A DNA stretch of 64,000 nt from Paenibacillus sp. J2TS4 (GTDB lineage: Bacteria; Bacillota; Bacilli; Paenibacillales; NBRC-103111), in assembly GCF_018403245.1 (NCBI RefSeq), contig NZ_BOSH01000004.1:434001-498000 (forward strand). The letters are read 5' to 3'. A program made the position numbers and the translations under genes. The first letter of the stretch is position 1, and the number at the start of each line of letters is the position of its first letter. The notes under the pieces are model-generated. The model was given only the letters and a program-made list of their open reading frames with translations, did no database searches and was not told where the DNA came from. Positions 1 through 8,961 of the stretch are shown here, in pieces.

Positions 1-2
1 AG

Positions 3-374
3 AATGTCCATTGGGCTCAAACCGGACCGTCGCTGCGCACGAGTGAATTCCGCTTAAGTCAGGCGGCCGATCCGGACAATCCGCTGGAGATCATTCTGTA
101 CAACGAAACGAAAAATAACTACGAGCCCTATAAAATGGACGCCAGTCTAGTCGTTCCACCGATGTATTATACGAATGAACAGGCGGAGGAAATGGCCGAT
201 ATTACGAAGACGATCACGGATTACAAGGATGAGATGCTGGCTAAAGCGGTCATTGGGGAGATCGATATCGACAAAGAATGGGACAACTATGTGAAAACGT
301 TAGAAAAGATGAAGCTTCCTCGATACCTGGAAATCATGCAAGAGGCTTATGACGTTTCTGTGTTTAAAAAGTAA
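3..374 (+). CDS. Extracellular sugar-binding lipoprotein, C-terminal part (5' cut by window)
   Basis: The reading frame is open from the first bases of the window to a TAA at 372-374, giving about 123 residues of a C-terminus. The end of the protein (NYVKTLEKMKLPRYLEIMQ) has the form common at the C-termini of Paenibacillus LipO-like family 1 extracellular solute-binding proteins, where a two-helix tail closes the domain. The signal peptide and lipobox lie outside the window. It would deliver a sugar to a CUT1 ABC transporter. Its position just before fucosidase genes suggests an oligosaccharide ligand, which is inference only. The internal ATG at 135 is not a real start because the homologous frame continues upstream. 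Confidence 0.75.
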   Translation, partial: NVHWAQTGPSLRTSEFRLSQAADPDNPLEIILYNETKNNYEPYKMDASLVVPPMYYTNEQAEEMADITKTITDYKDEMLAKAVIGEIDIDKEWDNYVKTLEKMKLPRYLEIMQEAYDVSVFKK

Positions 375-577
375 GCAGTCAGCATAAGAAAACCCAACGG
401 AATGTTAAATAAGCCATCGGCTGGTTCCTTGTTGCTATGGTATCATTTTTAGAAAATATCCATGTGTAAAGGTCTGGTGAAGCTGTCGATTTCCATCGAC
501 TCTCTGCTAAAAGTAATCTTGGGAGTGATTAAAAATTTTGCCAGACCTCTGGATAAAGAAAGGAAAAGCCTATAGCG

Positions 578-2503
578 ATGTTAAAAAAAGAAGATTTAAT
601 GGATAACGCCGAGCAGGAGGCTAAGGAGAGCCGGCAGCAAGGGAACGGCGCATTGGCTCTCCATGATCCGGAGCATGAAGAGAGGATAGCTTGGTGGCGG
701 GAAGCGAGATTAGGAATGTTCATCCATTGGGGGCTCTACTCGTTACCGGGCGGAATATGGCGCGGCGAGGAAGTAAAGGCGGCCTATGCCGAGCATCTCC
801 AATTAAAGGCGCAAATTCCGATTAAGGAATATGAAACGATCGCTGCCGAATTTAATCCCGTCAAGTTCGATGCCGATGAATGGGCGCGAGCCGCCAAGGA
901 TGCCGGGATGAAATATTTGGTCGTCACAACCAAGCATCATGACGGATTCGCGATGTACGATTCGAAGGTGAGCGATTATAACATCGTCAAGGCTACTCCT
1001 TATGGACGTGATCCGATGGCGGAATTGGCGGAGGCGTGCCATAAGCATGGAGTGAAGCTGTGCTTTTATTATTCGCATTCGATGGATTGGCATCACCCTG
1101 ATTCCCAAGGGAATACGCTGGATTTTCCCGCCAATATCGGAGCTTATGATCCGGTCGAATCCTGGATTGACGATGAGGATAAAGCCTCTCGATACGAGCG
1201 ATATTTACAGCAAAAAGCGTTCCCGCAAATCAAGGAGCTGCTGACGCAATACGGACCGGTCGGTGTGATCTGGTTCGATTGCGGACACAAGCTGACGAGA
1301 GAGCAGGGAGAACGCTTCATGGAAGTGGTCCGCAGCGAGCAGCCCGATTGTCTTGTTAATCGCCGTGTATGGAAAGACCCTCTCGGGGATTACGGCAATA
1401 CGATGGATAACCAGCCTCACGTCCGGGTCTCGCGCCCGGATTGGGAATCGATTGCTACGCTGAACGATTCGTGGGGCTACAAAAAGCTGGATAACAACTG
1501 GAAAACGCCATTAGAAATAATCCACAATCTGATAGATGTGGTCAGCATGAACGGCAATTTTCTGATCAATGTCGGCCCGACGGGTGAAGGAGACTTTGAT
1601 CCGATGTCGTTGCAGCTCCTTAGAGAGATTGGCGGTTGGCTGCGCGTCAATGGGGATAGTATTTACGGCACCGTACAAAGCCCGATCGGCAAACCGCCCT
1701 GGGGACGCTGTACGCTGAAGGGGAACAAGCTGTACCTGCATGTGTTCGACTGGCCGGCAAGCGGCAAGCTGCTTGTGCCGGGAATTCGTAACGGGATTGT
1801 ACGGGCTTCCCTGCTAGCTGATCCGGAAGGAAGTGCCCTCGAGGTGACCCGGCTCAATAGCGATGATCTGCTTATCCGCGTTCCCAGCGAGGCTCCAGAT
1901 GAGCTCGTATCCGTCGTTGCTCTCGAGTTGTCCGGGCCGGTGTCCGCCAATCCGGTCAAACGGCTGTATACGTCCGAATATGACAATGTTTTCTCCGCGT
2001 TCGATGGGGAAATTCATGGCACTATGTTACGTTACGATACCGGCAAGAAGGATCGCGACGTCGTAACCGCCTGGTCGGAGGTCAACGACTGGCTCGAGTG
2101 GACTTTTCGGGTCGCTGAACCGGCCTGCTGCAAGGTGGAAATTACTTACGGAGTGGAGCCCGGAGACGAAGGCGGGGCCTTCACCGTCTCGACCAGCCTG
2201 AAAGCCGGGTCGGAGGCTTCCGGAGCGAGCGGCATTAGTGGGGCCGATGTGGAGGGCGCGCTGGATTCGTCGGATTCAGCCCGTCTGAGTGCCAAGGCTG
2301 ATACCATTCATGGCAAAGATGCGGCCTTCCTGTCGGCGGAGGTTCAAGAGACGGGGGGAGGGTATGAATACCGGACCTTCGATATCGGTGAAATCCGTCT
2401 GGAGCAAGCGGGGATTTATACGCTTGCCGTTCAGGCCGAGCACATAACCGGTCAGTCGCTTATGAACCTCAAGCAGGTGGTTTTGGTTCGAGCGGATGCT
2501 TAG
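578..2503 (+). CDS. Alpha-L-fucosidase, glycoside hydrolase family 29
   Basis: This 641-residue protein has a GH29 catalytic barrel over about residues 30-370. The N-terminal block RLGMFIHWGLYSLPGG and the KHHDGFAMYDS block are characteristic of family 29 retaining alpha-L-fucosidases, and VIWFDCG carries the expected nucleophile at Asp234. There is no signal peptide, so it should act in the cytoplasm on imported fucosyl-oligosaccharides. The last ~270 residues are a less conserved beta-rich region and contain a Ser/Gly/Ala-rich stretch near residues 540-570. The start at 578 follows a GAAAGGA site at a long distance; ATG 599 is an alternative. It lies between a sugar-binding lipoprotein end and other glycosidases, consistent with one locus for a fucose-bearing glycan. 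Confidence 0.9.
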   Translation: MLKKEDLMDNAEQEAKESRQQGNGALALHDPEHEERIAWWREARLGMFIHWGLYSLPGGIWRGEEVKAAYAEHLQLKAQIPIKEYETIAAEFNPVKFDADEWARAAKDAGMKYLVVTTKHHDGFAMYDSKVSDYNIVKATPYGRDPMAELAEACHKHGVKLCFYYSHSMDWHHPDSQGNTLDFPANIGAYDPVESWIDDEDKASRYERYLQQKAFPQIKELLTQYGPVGVIWFDCGHKLTREQGERFMEVVRSEQPDCLVNRRVWKDPLGDYGNTMDNQPHVRVSRPDWESIATLNDSWGYKKLDNNWKTPLEIIHNLIDVVSMNGNFLINVGPTGEGDFDPMSLQLLREIGGWLRVNGDSIYGTVQSPIGKPPWGRCTLKGNKLYLHVFDWPASGKLLVPGIRNGIVRASLLADPEGSALEVTRLNSDDLLIRVPSEAPDELVSVVALELSGPVSANPVKRLYTSEYDNVFSAFDGEIHGTMLRYDTGKKDRDVVTAWSEVNDWLEWTFRVAEPACCKVEITYGVEPGDEGGAFTVSTSLKAGSEASGASGISGADVEGALDSSDSARLSAKADTIHGKDAAFLSAEVQETGGGYEYRTFDIGEIRLEQAGIYTLAVQAEHITGQSLMNLKQVVLVRADA

Positions 2504-2588
2504 CCGGCGAGCCTGAATCGCTCGGAGGCCGAGAGTTTTTTGGCCTATCCGTTCAAAATCATTCCATGGTATTGTGTTATTGAAAGAT

Positions 2589-2614
2589 AGGGAACCCTGT
2601 TGGTTCCCTCTTTG
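2589..2614 (+). terminator. Hairpin terminator after the GH29 gene
   Basis: An eight-base perfect stem AGGGAACC/GGTTCCCT with a five-base loop is followed by CTTT. The T-tract is short, so termination may be partial and allow read-through to the GH43-like gene. Confidence 0.5.
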
Positions 2615-2704
2615 CATACCCGGCAGCATATTTCGGTTCATGGATTATTAGAGATTGTTGGGCTTGCGTTAGATTATGGAAACTACAGATAGGGAGGAAG
2701 GATC

Positions 2705-3721
2705 ATGTTTACAAAATTGCTGCCCGCGCCGGTAGGCGGAGGCTTTAAAATGGAAGGCTACTGGGTCTGGTGCGGCTCGGTTATTCAAGGCGAGGACGGC
2801 CGATTTCACCTATTCGCGTCCAGATGGCCTAAAACGGTCCCGATGCATCCCGGCTGGATAGTAGCCTCGGAAGTCGTTCGCGCGGTGTCGGATACTCCGG
2901 CAGGACCGTACCAGTTTCAGGAGGTCGTTCTGCCTGCCCGCGGAGCCGAGTATTGGGATGGCCGCAGCACGCATAATCCTCATATTACGAAGCATGGCGA
3001 TACGTATTTATTGTATTACATGGGTTCTACTCATCCGTTACCTGATCCTGAGCCTGGGGAAGCGTTTGATTTGCAGGACCCGAGGTGCATTGTCGGCCGG
3101 GCCAACAAGCGGATCGGTCTGGCTACAGCCAAAAGCGTATTCGGTCCTTGGGAAAGAAGAGACGCTCCCATTCTGAACACTCGCCCAGGCAAGTTCGATA
3201 GCTTCCTGACGTCGAATCCGGCTCCCTGCGTTCATGAAGACGGTTCGGTGCTGCTTATTTACAAAGCGAGAAGGTACGAAGGGAATATCCATGGCAAAAT
3301 GATGATTGGAAGCGCCAGGGCCCCTCATTACAATGGCCCTTACCAGGTAGTGAGCGAAAACCCCGTTTTTCCTCCGGAAAAAATTCACCTGGAAGATCCG
3401 TTTATATGGAAAACGTCCACCGGCTACGAAATGATTGCGAAAGATATGGAAGGTCACTTATGCGGAGAAAAACTCGGGGGCATTCACGCCTATTCCGAGG
3501 ACGGTCTGGACTGGAAGCTGGCGGATGATCCGCACGCCTATTCCCGAAATATTGTGTGGGATGACGGGAAAACCCGGCTGATGGGGAATCTGGAGAGGCC
3601 TTTTCTACTGTTTCAGAATGGAAAGCCTACCCATCTGTTCGCGGCAACCTCTAACGGAACCAAAGGTTTTCATGACGCGACCGAAACGTGGAATATGGTT
3701 ATCCCGCTTGCGACTGAATAG
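2705..3721 (+). CDS. GH43-like five-bladed beta-propeller glycoside hydrolase
   Basis: The 338-residue protein has the repeated blade pattern of clan GH-F type beta-propellers: THNPHI with YLLYYMGST, then GRANKRIGLATAKSVFGPW, then a LEDPFIW segment with the acidic residues that typically line the active site, and a closing ERPFLLFQNGKPTHLFAAT blade. No signal peptide is visible. The start is well placed after GGGAGGAAGG. I can assign the fold and general hydrolase role but not the substrate; relatives are annotated as GH43-like or 'glycosyl hydrolase family protein'. Its neighbours are fucosidase-type enzymes. Confidence 0.75.
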   Translation: MFTKLLPAPVGGGFKMEGYWVWCGSVIQGEDGRFHLFASRWPKTVPMHPGWIVASEVVRAVSDTPAGPYQFQEVVLPARGAEYWDGRSTHNPHITKHGDTYLLYYMGSTHPLPDPEPGEAFDLQDPRCIVGRANKRIGLATAKSVFGPWERRDAPILNTRPGKFDSFLTSNPAPCVHEDGSVLLIYKARRYEGNIHGKMMIGSARAPHYNGPYQVVSENPVFPPEKIHLEDPFIWKTSTGYEMIAKDMEGHLCGEKLGGIHAYSEDGLDWKLADDPHAYSRNIVWDDGKTRLMGNLERPFLLFQNGKPTHLFAATSNGTKGFHDATETWNMVIPLATE

Positions 3722-4090
3722 TCGGTCAAAGAGCGCTGGTGAGCTTGACCAAGGCACGTCCGAATAGTGGGCAGCGAAGGGGCCGTCGAACTGATCGACG
3801 ATATCCCTTATTTTGTTAACAAAGAGGGCAGGAGGGAGCTTCCGATCACGGAATCAGCTTATGAAAGCAAAAGCTATTCATTGTATGAATTCGCCCGTTC
3901 GATTCGGACCCACACCGCGTCCAAGACGGAACCGACAATCTCAACACCTTTCTGATGGTCTATGGCGCGATTGAGTCCGCCAGAATGAATACGCGGAAGG
4001 AATATGAATTCTCACCTGACAAACTAATCGGCTCTTCTTATAAATCTTACCCATGTTTCGCCCTTGGGACAAGCTCCAGATCGAGAGGAG
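3722..4090 (+). pseudogene. Decayed C-terminal fragment of a Gfo/Idh/MocA oxidoreductase
   Basis: From about 3770, one frame reads GAVELIDDIPYFVNKEGRRE and then YESKSYSLYEFARSIR. After a frameshift near 3936-3942 the next frame continues DNLNTFLMVYGAIESARMNT. Together these match the usual C-terminal segment of Gfo/Idh/MocA sugar oxidoreductases. The N-terminal NAD-binding half is absent and a TGA at 3746 blocks extension upstream, so this is a remnant. It lies between the GH43-like gene and the GH95-like gene, which suggests that a gene was lost by deletion here. Confidence 0.6.
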
Positions 4091-4097
4091 ATTTGGA

Positions 4098-6323
4098 ATG
4101 ATCTATAATTCTAATGAAAATATTGAGGTTGAGATAGACTGGACAGAGTTTATGTCTCGCCACGACATGTCCTGGAGCGTTCGGCCGCTCTCCTGGAATG
4201 AGGGTGCTTTTATCGGCAACGGCTTGCTGGGAGCGATGATTTATTCCGAAGAGCATAGAAGCAAGCGGAATGTTCTTCGGTTTGTGCTGGGTCGGACGGA
4301 TGTGACCGCCCAGAGGCCGGATGGAAAGGGCTTTCCCGTCAGAGTCCCTATCGGGGAGCTGGATTTGGAGCTGGAAGGGATGATCTACCAGCCTGCGGAT
4401 ATCCAGTTGGATCTGTGGAACGCTGAGCTTCGGGCTCATCTGCCGACTACACAAGGCGAGGTTCGGCTGCGTGCTTTTATTCATAGTGAAAAAAATACGC
4501 TGGTGGTCGAGCTGAATACGTCTTCGGGGGAGAGGACAGCTAAGTTTCAGTGGTATGCTTACCCGGATGTCGATCCAGTGCTCAAAAATGCAGACGGAAT
4601 CAATTTCAATCAGTACATCCCCGAGATGGAAGTGGAGCGTGGAGAGCAGGAGGGGGTTCGGTGGGGACGGCAAATCTATCCGTCCGGAGAAGGCTGCCTT
4701 ACGGCATGGAAGGAAATCGAGCTGGCTCCCGATTATCGTGTCTTGGTTTTGACTGTAGCCGGGGGAGTGGCGGAAGGCGACCTTCAGCATGCGGTTAGTA
4801 CGATTCAATCGGCCGGAACTCAAACGTTAGATTCCTTGGCTGAGTCTCACCGAGACTGGTGGCATGATTATTACCGGCTAAGCTTCGTCTCGATACCCGA
4901 TACGAGGCTGGAAGGGTTTTATTGGATTCAGATGTATAAGCTTGCTTCGGCAACAAGGGCTCATCATCTCCTCATCGATAACCAGGGACCCTGGCTGACA
5001 ACGACGCCTTGGCCCGGGGTATGGTTCAACATGAATGTGCAAATGAGCTATTCCCCGGTATATGCGTCCAATCGGCTCGATATTGGACAGTCCCTTATTC
5101 GGGCGCTCGACCGCAACCAGGAGCAATTGATTCGCAACGTTCCCGAGCCCTTCCGTCATGATTCGGCTGGACTGGGTCGAAGCTGCAGCTACGATTTGGC
5201 CAGCGAGGTCGGCACAGAGGTCGGGAATTTGACATGGCTCTGTCACAGTGTGTGGAGGCATTACCAAGCTACAATGGATGACGAGCTGTTGAGGACACTG
5301 CTGTATCCGGTTTTGCGCAGAAGTGTCCATTATTATTTGCATATTCTGGAGGAGGGGGAGGACGGATTATATCATTTGCCCCCGACGGTATCTCCGGAAT
5401 ATGGCTCGTTCAAGCAATTGACGGTAAGGGATTGTCATTATGACCTGGCCCTGCTGCGTTGGGGCTGTCAGACATTACTGGACATCTGCGACCGGTTAGC
5501 GGTCGAGGATGAGCTGGCCGAACGCTGGCAGGAAGTACTGGACCGGCTGGTCCCCTATCCTTATGACGGGCAGGAAGGGTTTCTCATCGGCGAGGACACC
5601 CCGCTGGAATTCGGGCACAGGCATTTTAGCCATCTGCTGGCGGCTTTCCCGCTCCATCTTATCGGAGACAGCGAGGAAGATAAAGAGAAAATCCGGCGAA
5701 CGCTAAGGCATTGGATCGGCCAGGAGGGAGATCTCCGCGGCTTCAGCTTTACAGGAGCGGCCTCCATCGCCGCCATCTTGGGCAGCGGAAGCGAGGCGCT
5801 GCGCTATCTGCATACGTTGATGCACCTTATCAAGCCGAACACGATGTATCGGGAGGCCGGACCGGTCATCGAGTCGCCATTAGCCGGAGCGGAGGCGATT
5901 CATGAATTGCTGCTGCAAAGCTGGGGAGGAGTGATCCGCATCTTTCCCGCAGTACCCGACGAATGGAGTGACGCGGTCTTCCATCAGCTGAGAGCAGAAG
6001 GAGCCTTCCTGGTAAGCGCCGTGCGGAAGGACGGGCAAACACAATGGATTCGGATAGAAAGTCTGGCGGGGGAGCCATGTCGAATTCGAACCGGTTGGCC
6101 GACTGACCGCATTGCCTCTGCTTCCGACCGTTCGCTTGCCATGAAGTCTTGCGGAGACGGGATAGTGGAGCTCGATTTACGGAAGGGGGAGGCGGCGACT
6201 CTTTATCTCCAGGATGAAGCCATCGATTTTACGCTCCGCCCGGTCGCCGCTCAGTCTCACCTATGCCGTTTTTTTGGAGGAAATAAACCGTGGAGGCTTT
6301 ATGGCTTACCGCTGCAGGACTAG
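4098..6323 (+). CDS. GH95-like alpha-fucosidase/galactosidase family enzyme
   Basis: I take ATG 4098 as the start because GAGAGGAG precedes it at normal distance; an in-frame ATG at 4053 lacks a site. The 741-residue product has an N-terminal beta-sandwich (PLSWNEGAFIGNGLLGAMIY), an (alpha/alpha)6 barrel and a C-terminal beta domain. The motif WFNMNVQM puts two asparagines (311 and 313) in the Asn-X-Asn arrangement used by GH95 inverting alpha-L-fucosidases, and Glu434 sits in a TVSPEYGS segment comparable to the general-acid region. GHRHFSHLL is also family-like. No signal peptide is seen. The match is to the GH95-like superfamily, so another terminal L-sugar (for example L-galactose) is possible. 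Confidence 0.75.
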   Translation: MIYNSNENIEVEIDWTEFMSRHDMSWSVRPLSWNEGAFIGNGLLGAMIYSEEHRSKRNVLRFVLGRTDVTAQRPDGKGFPVRVPIGELDLELEGMIYQPADIQLDLWNAELRAHLPTTQGEVRLRAFIHSEKNTLVVELNTSSGERTAKFQWYAYPDVDPVLKNADGINFNQYIPEMEVERGEQEGVRWGRQIYPSGEGCLTAWKEIELAPDYRVLVLTVAGGVAEGDLQHAVSTIQSAGTQTLDSLAESHRDWWHDYYRLSFVSIPDTRLEGFYWIQMYKLASATRAHHLLIDNQGPWLTTTPWPGVWFNMNVQMSYSPVYASNRLDIGQSLIRALDRNQEQLIRNVPEPFRHDSAGLGRSCSYDLASEVGTEVGNLTWLCHSVWRHYQATMDDELLRTLLYPVLRRSVHYYLHILEEGEDGLYHLPPTVSPEYGSFKQLTVRDCHYDLALLRWGCQTLLDICDRLAVEDELAERWQEVLDRLVPYPYDGQEGFLIGEDTPLEFGHRHFSHLLAAFPLHLIGDSEEDKEKIRRTLRHWIGQEGDLRGFSFTGAASIAAILGSGSEALRYLHTLMHLIKPNTMYREAGPVIESPLAGAEAIHELLLQSWGGVIRIFPAVPDEWSDAVFHQLRAEGAFLVSAVRKDGQTQWIRIESLAGEPCRIRTGWPTDRIASASDRSLAMKSCGDGIVELDLRKGEAATLYLQDEAIDFTLRPVAAQSHLCRFFGGNKPWRLYGLPLQD

Positions 6324-6342
6324 CCCCAGGCAAGTTGCTGCT

Positions 6343-6395
6343 AAGCTTCGCAGGCATGTTCCTGCGGGACGGAAGGATTGCTTTCTTTAGTGCCA
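6343..6395 (+). repeat. Dispersed intergenic repeat, copy A
   Basis: This is one of five related ~50 bp sequences in the window. It contains AAGCTTCG, then GGGACGGAAGGATTGCTTTC, then TTTAGTGCC. The other copies are at 8890, 20418, 22516 and 59712. The distal GGCA and TGCC blocks can pair into a hairpin. Confidence 0.6.
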
Positions 6396-6396
6396 T

Positions 6397-6566
6397 TTCA
6401 GAGCCGACTGGAGCATGCCGGCTTTTATCCTCTCGAGGCGAAGATAGAAGAAGTGGCTGCCGGTTTGGGCCTGGCCGAGCTGGGCATAGACCGGGAAGTT
6501 GACAAGCTGAGCGGCTGGCAGCGGGTTACCGAGGTTTGGCAAATGCAGGACTGGATGACGAAATAG
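6397..6566 (+). pseudogene. Fragment of an ABC-F type ATPase
   Basis: The frame reads IEEVAAGLGLAELGIDREVD followed by KLSGWQRVTEV. This resembles the helix plus ABC signature region (normally LSGGQRTKV) of ABC-F translational-protection ATPases, with the second glycine of LSGG replaced by Trp and the sequence dissolving soon after. No Walker motifs are present nearby. It begins exactly where dispersed repeat copy A ends, so the repeat lies at a breakpoint. I am fairly sure it is a remnant and less sure of the family. Confidence 0.4.
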
Positions 6567-6605
6567 AGGACTGCCAATTGACCTCAAAAATAGTTACAAG
6601 GGAAG

Positions 6606-6634
6606 GAGGGTCTGCTTAATCGCAGGCCCTCTTG
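6606..6634. terminator. Hairpin between the ABC-F fragment and the DHODH-like gene
   Basis: A ten-base stem GAGGGTCTGC/GCAGGCCCTC (one mismatch) has a six-base loop. Neither side carries a good T-tract, so it is a possible weak terminator for the minus-strand gene that ends at 6692. Confidence 0.35.
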
Positions 6635-6691
6635 ACGTATCAGAATGAATCTTGTCGATTGGAAAGGCCGAACGTTGACAGTTTAACCAAA

Positions 6692-8647
6692 TTAACCGCG
6701 ATGCTGCAGCCTCGTTCGGACGATCGATGGGCTCTGTGCTCCCATCATGTAGGGATACAGCAGAATAAGTCCGGCAACATATAATAGGACGGCAAAAATG
6801 GCCGGAGATAAATGAAGCAAATCAGTGTAACCGATAGCTATATGGACGCCAAAGCCGGCTGCAAATCCCGGAAGCCCCCCGAGCAGCAGCGCCCACCATA
6901 TCCAGCGCTCCCCTTTATTGATGCCCCACAGAGCTATAATGGTTATAGCGGCAGCATCGCAAAATAAAGCTCCTCCGAAGCCGGCACGATCATGCGCAAT
7001 TAGCGGGATCAGCCGGTCGTTGATTTGAGAAATCATCTCCGGAGTCATGCATAAATACGCCAGATCCTCTCGGACGAACACATAGCTAATTCCTACTCCG
7101 GCGATGACTAACCCTCCCAGTGCCAAAGCAAAACCAAGCACGACGAACATCAACTGTCCCCACTGAGCCAGCCTCCAGGCCCGATCATTATGAAGGCTGG
7201 GCTCTTGTCGCGATGGGCGATCCGCGCGACCGCGCATGGAGAGAATGAACAAGGGCAATAGAATAATAGCCGCCGAAGCATGAAGCGGATCGAAATAGCC
7301 ATATCCAAGATACAGAAAAAAGCTGCCGAAGCCGATGATTCCGGAAGTGGCCAGAGCTGTTTTGGACCAATGAAGGCCGTAGCGCAAACCGAATCGGGCG
7401 AGCATCCCGTACAGAATGCCGATAGAAATCATCGTGCCGGCCAATGTGATCCGGTCATGAGACATGAAATAAAGCAATCTCTCGCTAATGAGAGAAAGCG
7501 AGAGCGGGTCCATACCAAGGAAAGCTTCGTCGTAAGGCAAAATAACGGTAGTCGCGGCAATGATCCAGGCCAAAATACCTCCCAGAACCATCCCCAGCCC
7601 CAACAGACACATCCACCCCCAATTGCGCCAAAAAGAGAACGGGCCCGGATCGGGGGAAGTGATCGTGCGCTTGTAAAGAATCGCTTCGTTCACTCGCTTG
7701 GGCAAGCCGGGACCCGAATAGACCAGCCCGCTATGAAGCTGAATATAGTCCGCGCCTTCCTCTATCAAGTCCAATGCATCCTGGGGTTCATGGACTCCTG
7801 CGGCGGCAAGAATCGGAACTGAGGGGCCTAACGTATCTCGAATCATTCGGATTTTGGTTAGACAATCGGCTTTGCCATTCCGTCCGATGACAGCCCCTTC
7901 TTCTGTCCGGATGAAATCTCCGATAGTTATTCCGTCCCACTGTGTCGAATGATCTTGAGAATACAGCTCATCCCACAGTGAAGGAGAGGAATCGAGAGGA
8001 AGATAGAGCAGCAGCGGCTTATCCGGGTAGCGGGTTCGAGCCGCTTCGTGGATCGATTGGAGCATGCTTTTTATTTCTTCGGGCTTCCAAGTCATATCGA
8101 TGGCATCCACTACGAAAGCTGCTGCATAGGGGACTAATTGATCCATCAACCGAAGATGCTCCTTCATCGCTTGCTCTGGATCGGCCCCGGCATGATGAGC
8201 TATACGGAGCAGATAAGGCAGCTTGCGCCCCCGTTCCTTGCTTAACCGCCGAACCGTTTCATCCAGACCGATATTTACATAAGCATCCGGATAAAGGATA
8301 GCTTCTTGAGCCACATCCCGAAGGATGGGTCGGGGGTCCGATATCGGACGAACGCTGACTGGCCCAATTTCTATGTATCCGAAGCCGAATTGCGATAGAG
8401 CTTGGCGCGCAGTTCCGCGGGGATCGAGGCCTCCGCTTAATCCGATGGGACAAGACAGACTGAGCCCCCAACCGTCGCTGCGCAGCATAGGATGCAGCTC
8501 CATATGCCCCAGCGTTCGAATGATAAAGGAACCGCCGGGTATTCGGCTTAATCCGCCCATGGCCCGTAAGGTAAAATCTCTGGCAGCGGCCGATGGCAGA
8601 CGAAAGAGCAACGGACGAAACAATGTCTGATAAGACCAATCCGGCAT
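6692..8647 (-). CDS. DHODH-like flavoprotein domain fused to an eight-helix membrane domain
   Basis: Residues 1-330 follow the class 2 dihydroorotate dehydrogenase pattern: CPIGLSGGLDPRG, GYIEIGPVSVRP, AYVNIGLDETVRR, and the flavin-phosphate region VPILAAAGVHEPQDALDLIE with YIQLHSGLVYSGPGL. Key residues of true PyrD are missing: the DKN lysine reads DPRG (75-78), and the NISSPNT loop with the catalytic serine reads DAIDMTW (181-187). Residues 340-635 hold eight hydrophobic helices in two four-helix repeats, each with HDR (397, 552) and then D-X-LH (456, 612) about 60 residues later. A good GAGAGGAG site precedes the ATG. It is therefore unlikely to make orotate; a membrane flavoprotein of unknown reaction is the safest description. 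Confidence 0.8.
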   Translation of the reverse strand: MPDWSYQTLFRPLLFRLPSAAARDFTLRAMGGLSRIPGGSFIIRTLGHMELHPMLRSDGWGLSLSCPIGLSGGLDPRGTARQALSQFGFGYIEIGPVSVRPISDPRPILRDVAQEAILYPDAYVNIGLDETVRRLSKERGRKLPYLLRIAHHAGADPEQAMKEHLRLMDQLVPYAAAFVVDAIDMTWKPEEIKSMLQSIHEAARTRYPDKPLLLYLPLDSSPSLWDELYSQDHSTQWDGITIGDFIRTEEGAVIGRNGKADCLTKIRMIRDTLGPSVPILAAAGVHEPQDALDLIEEGADYIQLHSGLVYSGPGLPKRVNEAILYKRTITSPDPGPFSFWRNWGWMCLLGLGMVLGGILAWIIAATTVILPYDEAFLGMDPLSLSLISERLLYFMSHDRITLAGTMISIGILYGMLARFGLRYGLHWSKTALATSGIIGFGSFFLYLGYGYFDPLHASAAIILLPLFILSMRGRADRPSRQEPSLHNDRAWRLAQWGQLMFVVLGFALALGGLVIAGVGISYVFVREDLAYLCMTPEMISQINDRLIPLIAHDRAGFGGALFCDAAAITIIALWGINKGERWIWWALLLGGLPGFAAGFGVHIAIGYTDLLHLSPAIFAVLLYVAGLILLYPYMMGAQSPSIVRTRLQHRG

Positions 8648-8889
8648 TACTGAAAATCTCCTCTCTGGGTGAATTTCAGGAAGGTTGCATAGCTATATAA
8701 AATGAACTAAAGAATGGATAGATCATGGAGTGGAGAAAGAAAGATGCTTCCAGGGCGAGTTTTGGCTTTGTATTCCTACCATCCGAAGGCCCTCCATATA
8801 GAAGGAATCTGTTGGATCGGGGTCCCCGAAAAGTACCTGGAATCGCTTCGAAGCCCATCTTCACTTTTTGGGGAAGGAGTATGATGTTT

Positions 8890-8943
8890 GAAGCTTCGGA
8901 GGCACTTTCCTTCGGAACGGAATGATCGCTTTCTTTAGTACCA
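8890..8943 (+). repeat. Dispersed intergenic repeat, copy B (most complete)
   Basis: It reads GAAGCTTCGGAGGCACTTTC, then CTTCGGAACGGAATGATCGC, then TTTCTTTAGTACC. GGCACT and AGTACC can pair as an outer stem (one mismatch), and TTCC-TTC-GGAA forms an inner hairpin. It lies 20 bp beyond the 3' end of the AraC gene on the minus strand. The remainder of the 8648-8961 gap shows no gene. Confidence 0.65.
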
Positions 8944-8961
8944 CATATATAGTAAACACTC

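Noticed and set aside
4047..4823. 258-codon minus-strand frame inside the GH95-like gene
   Set aside because: It lies wholly opposite a conserved enzyme gene, has no ribosome site and no recognisable domain.
8725..8925. 66-codon frame between the DHODH-like and AraC genes
   Set aside because: It runs into dispersed repeat copy B and shows no similarity that I can recognise.
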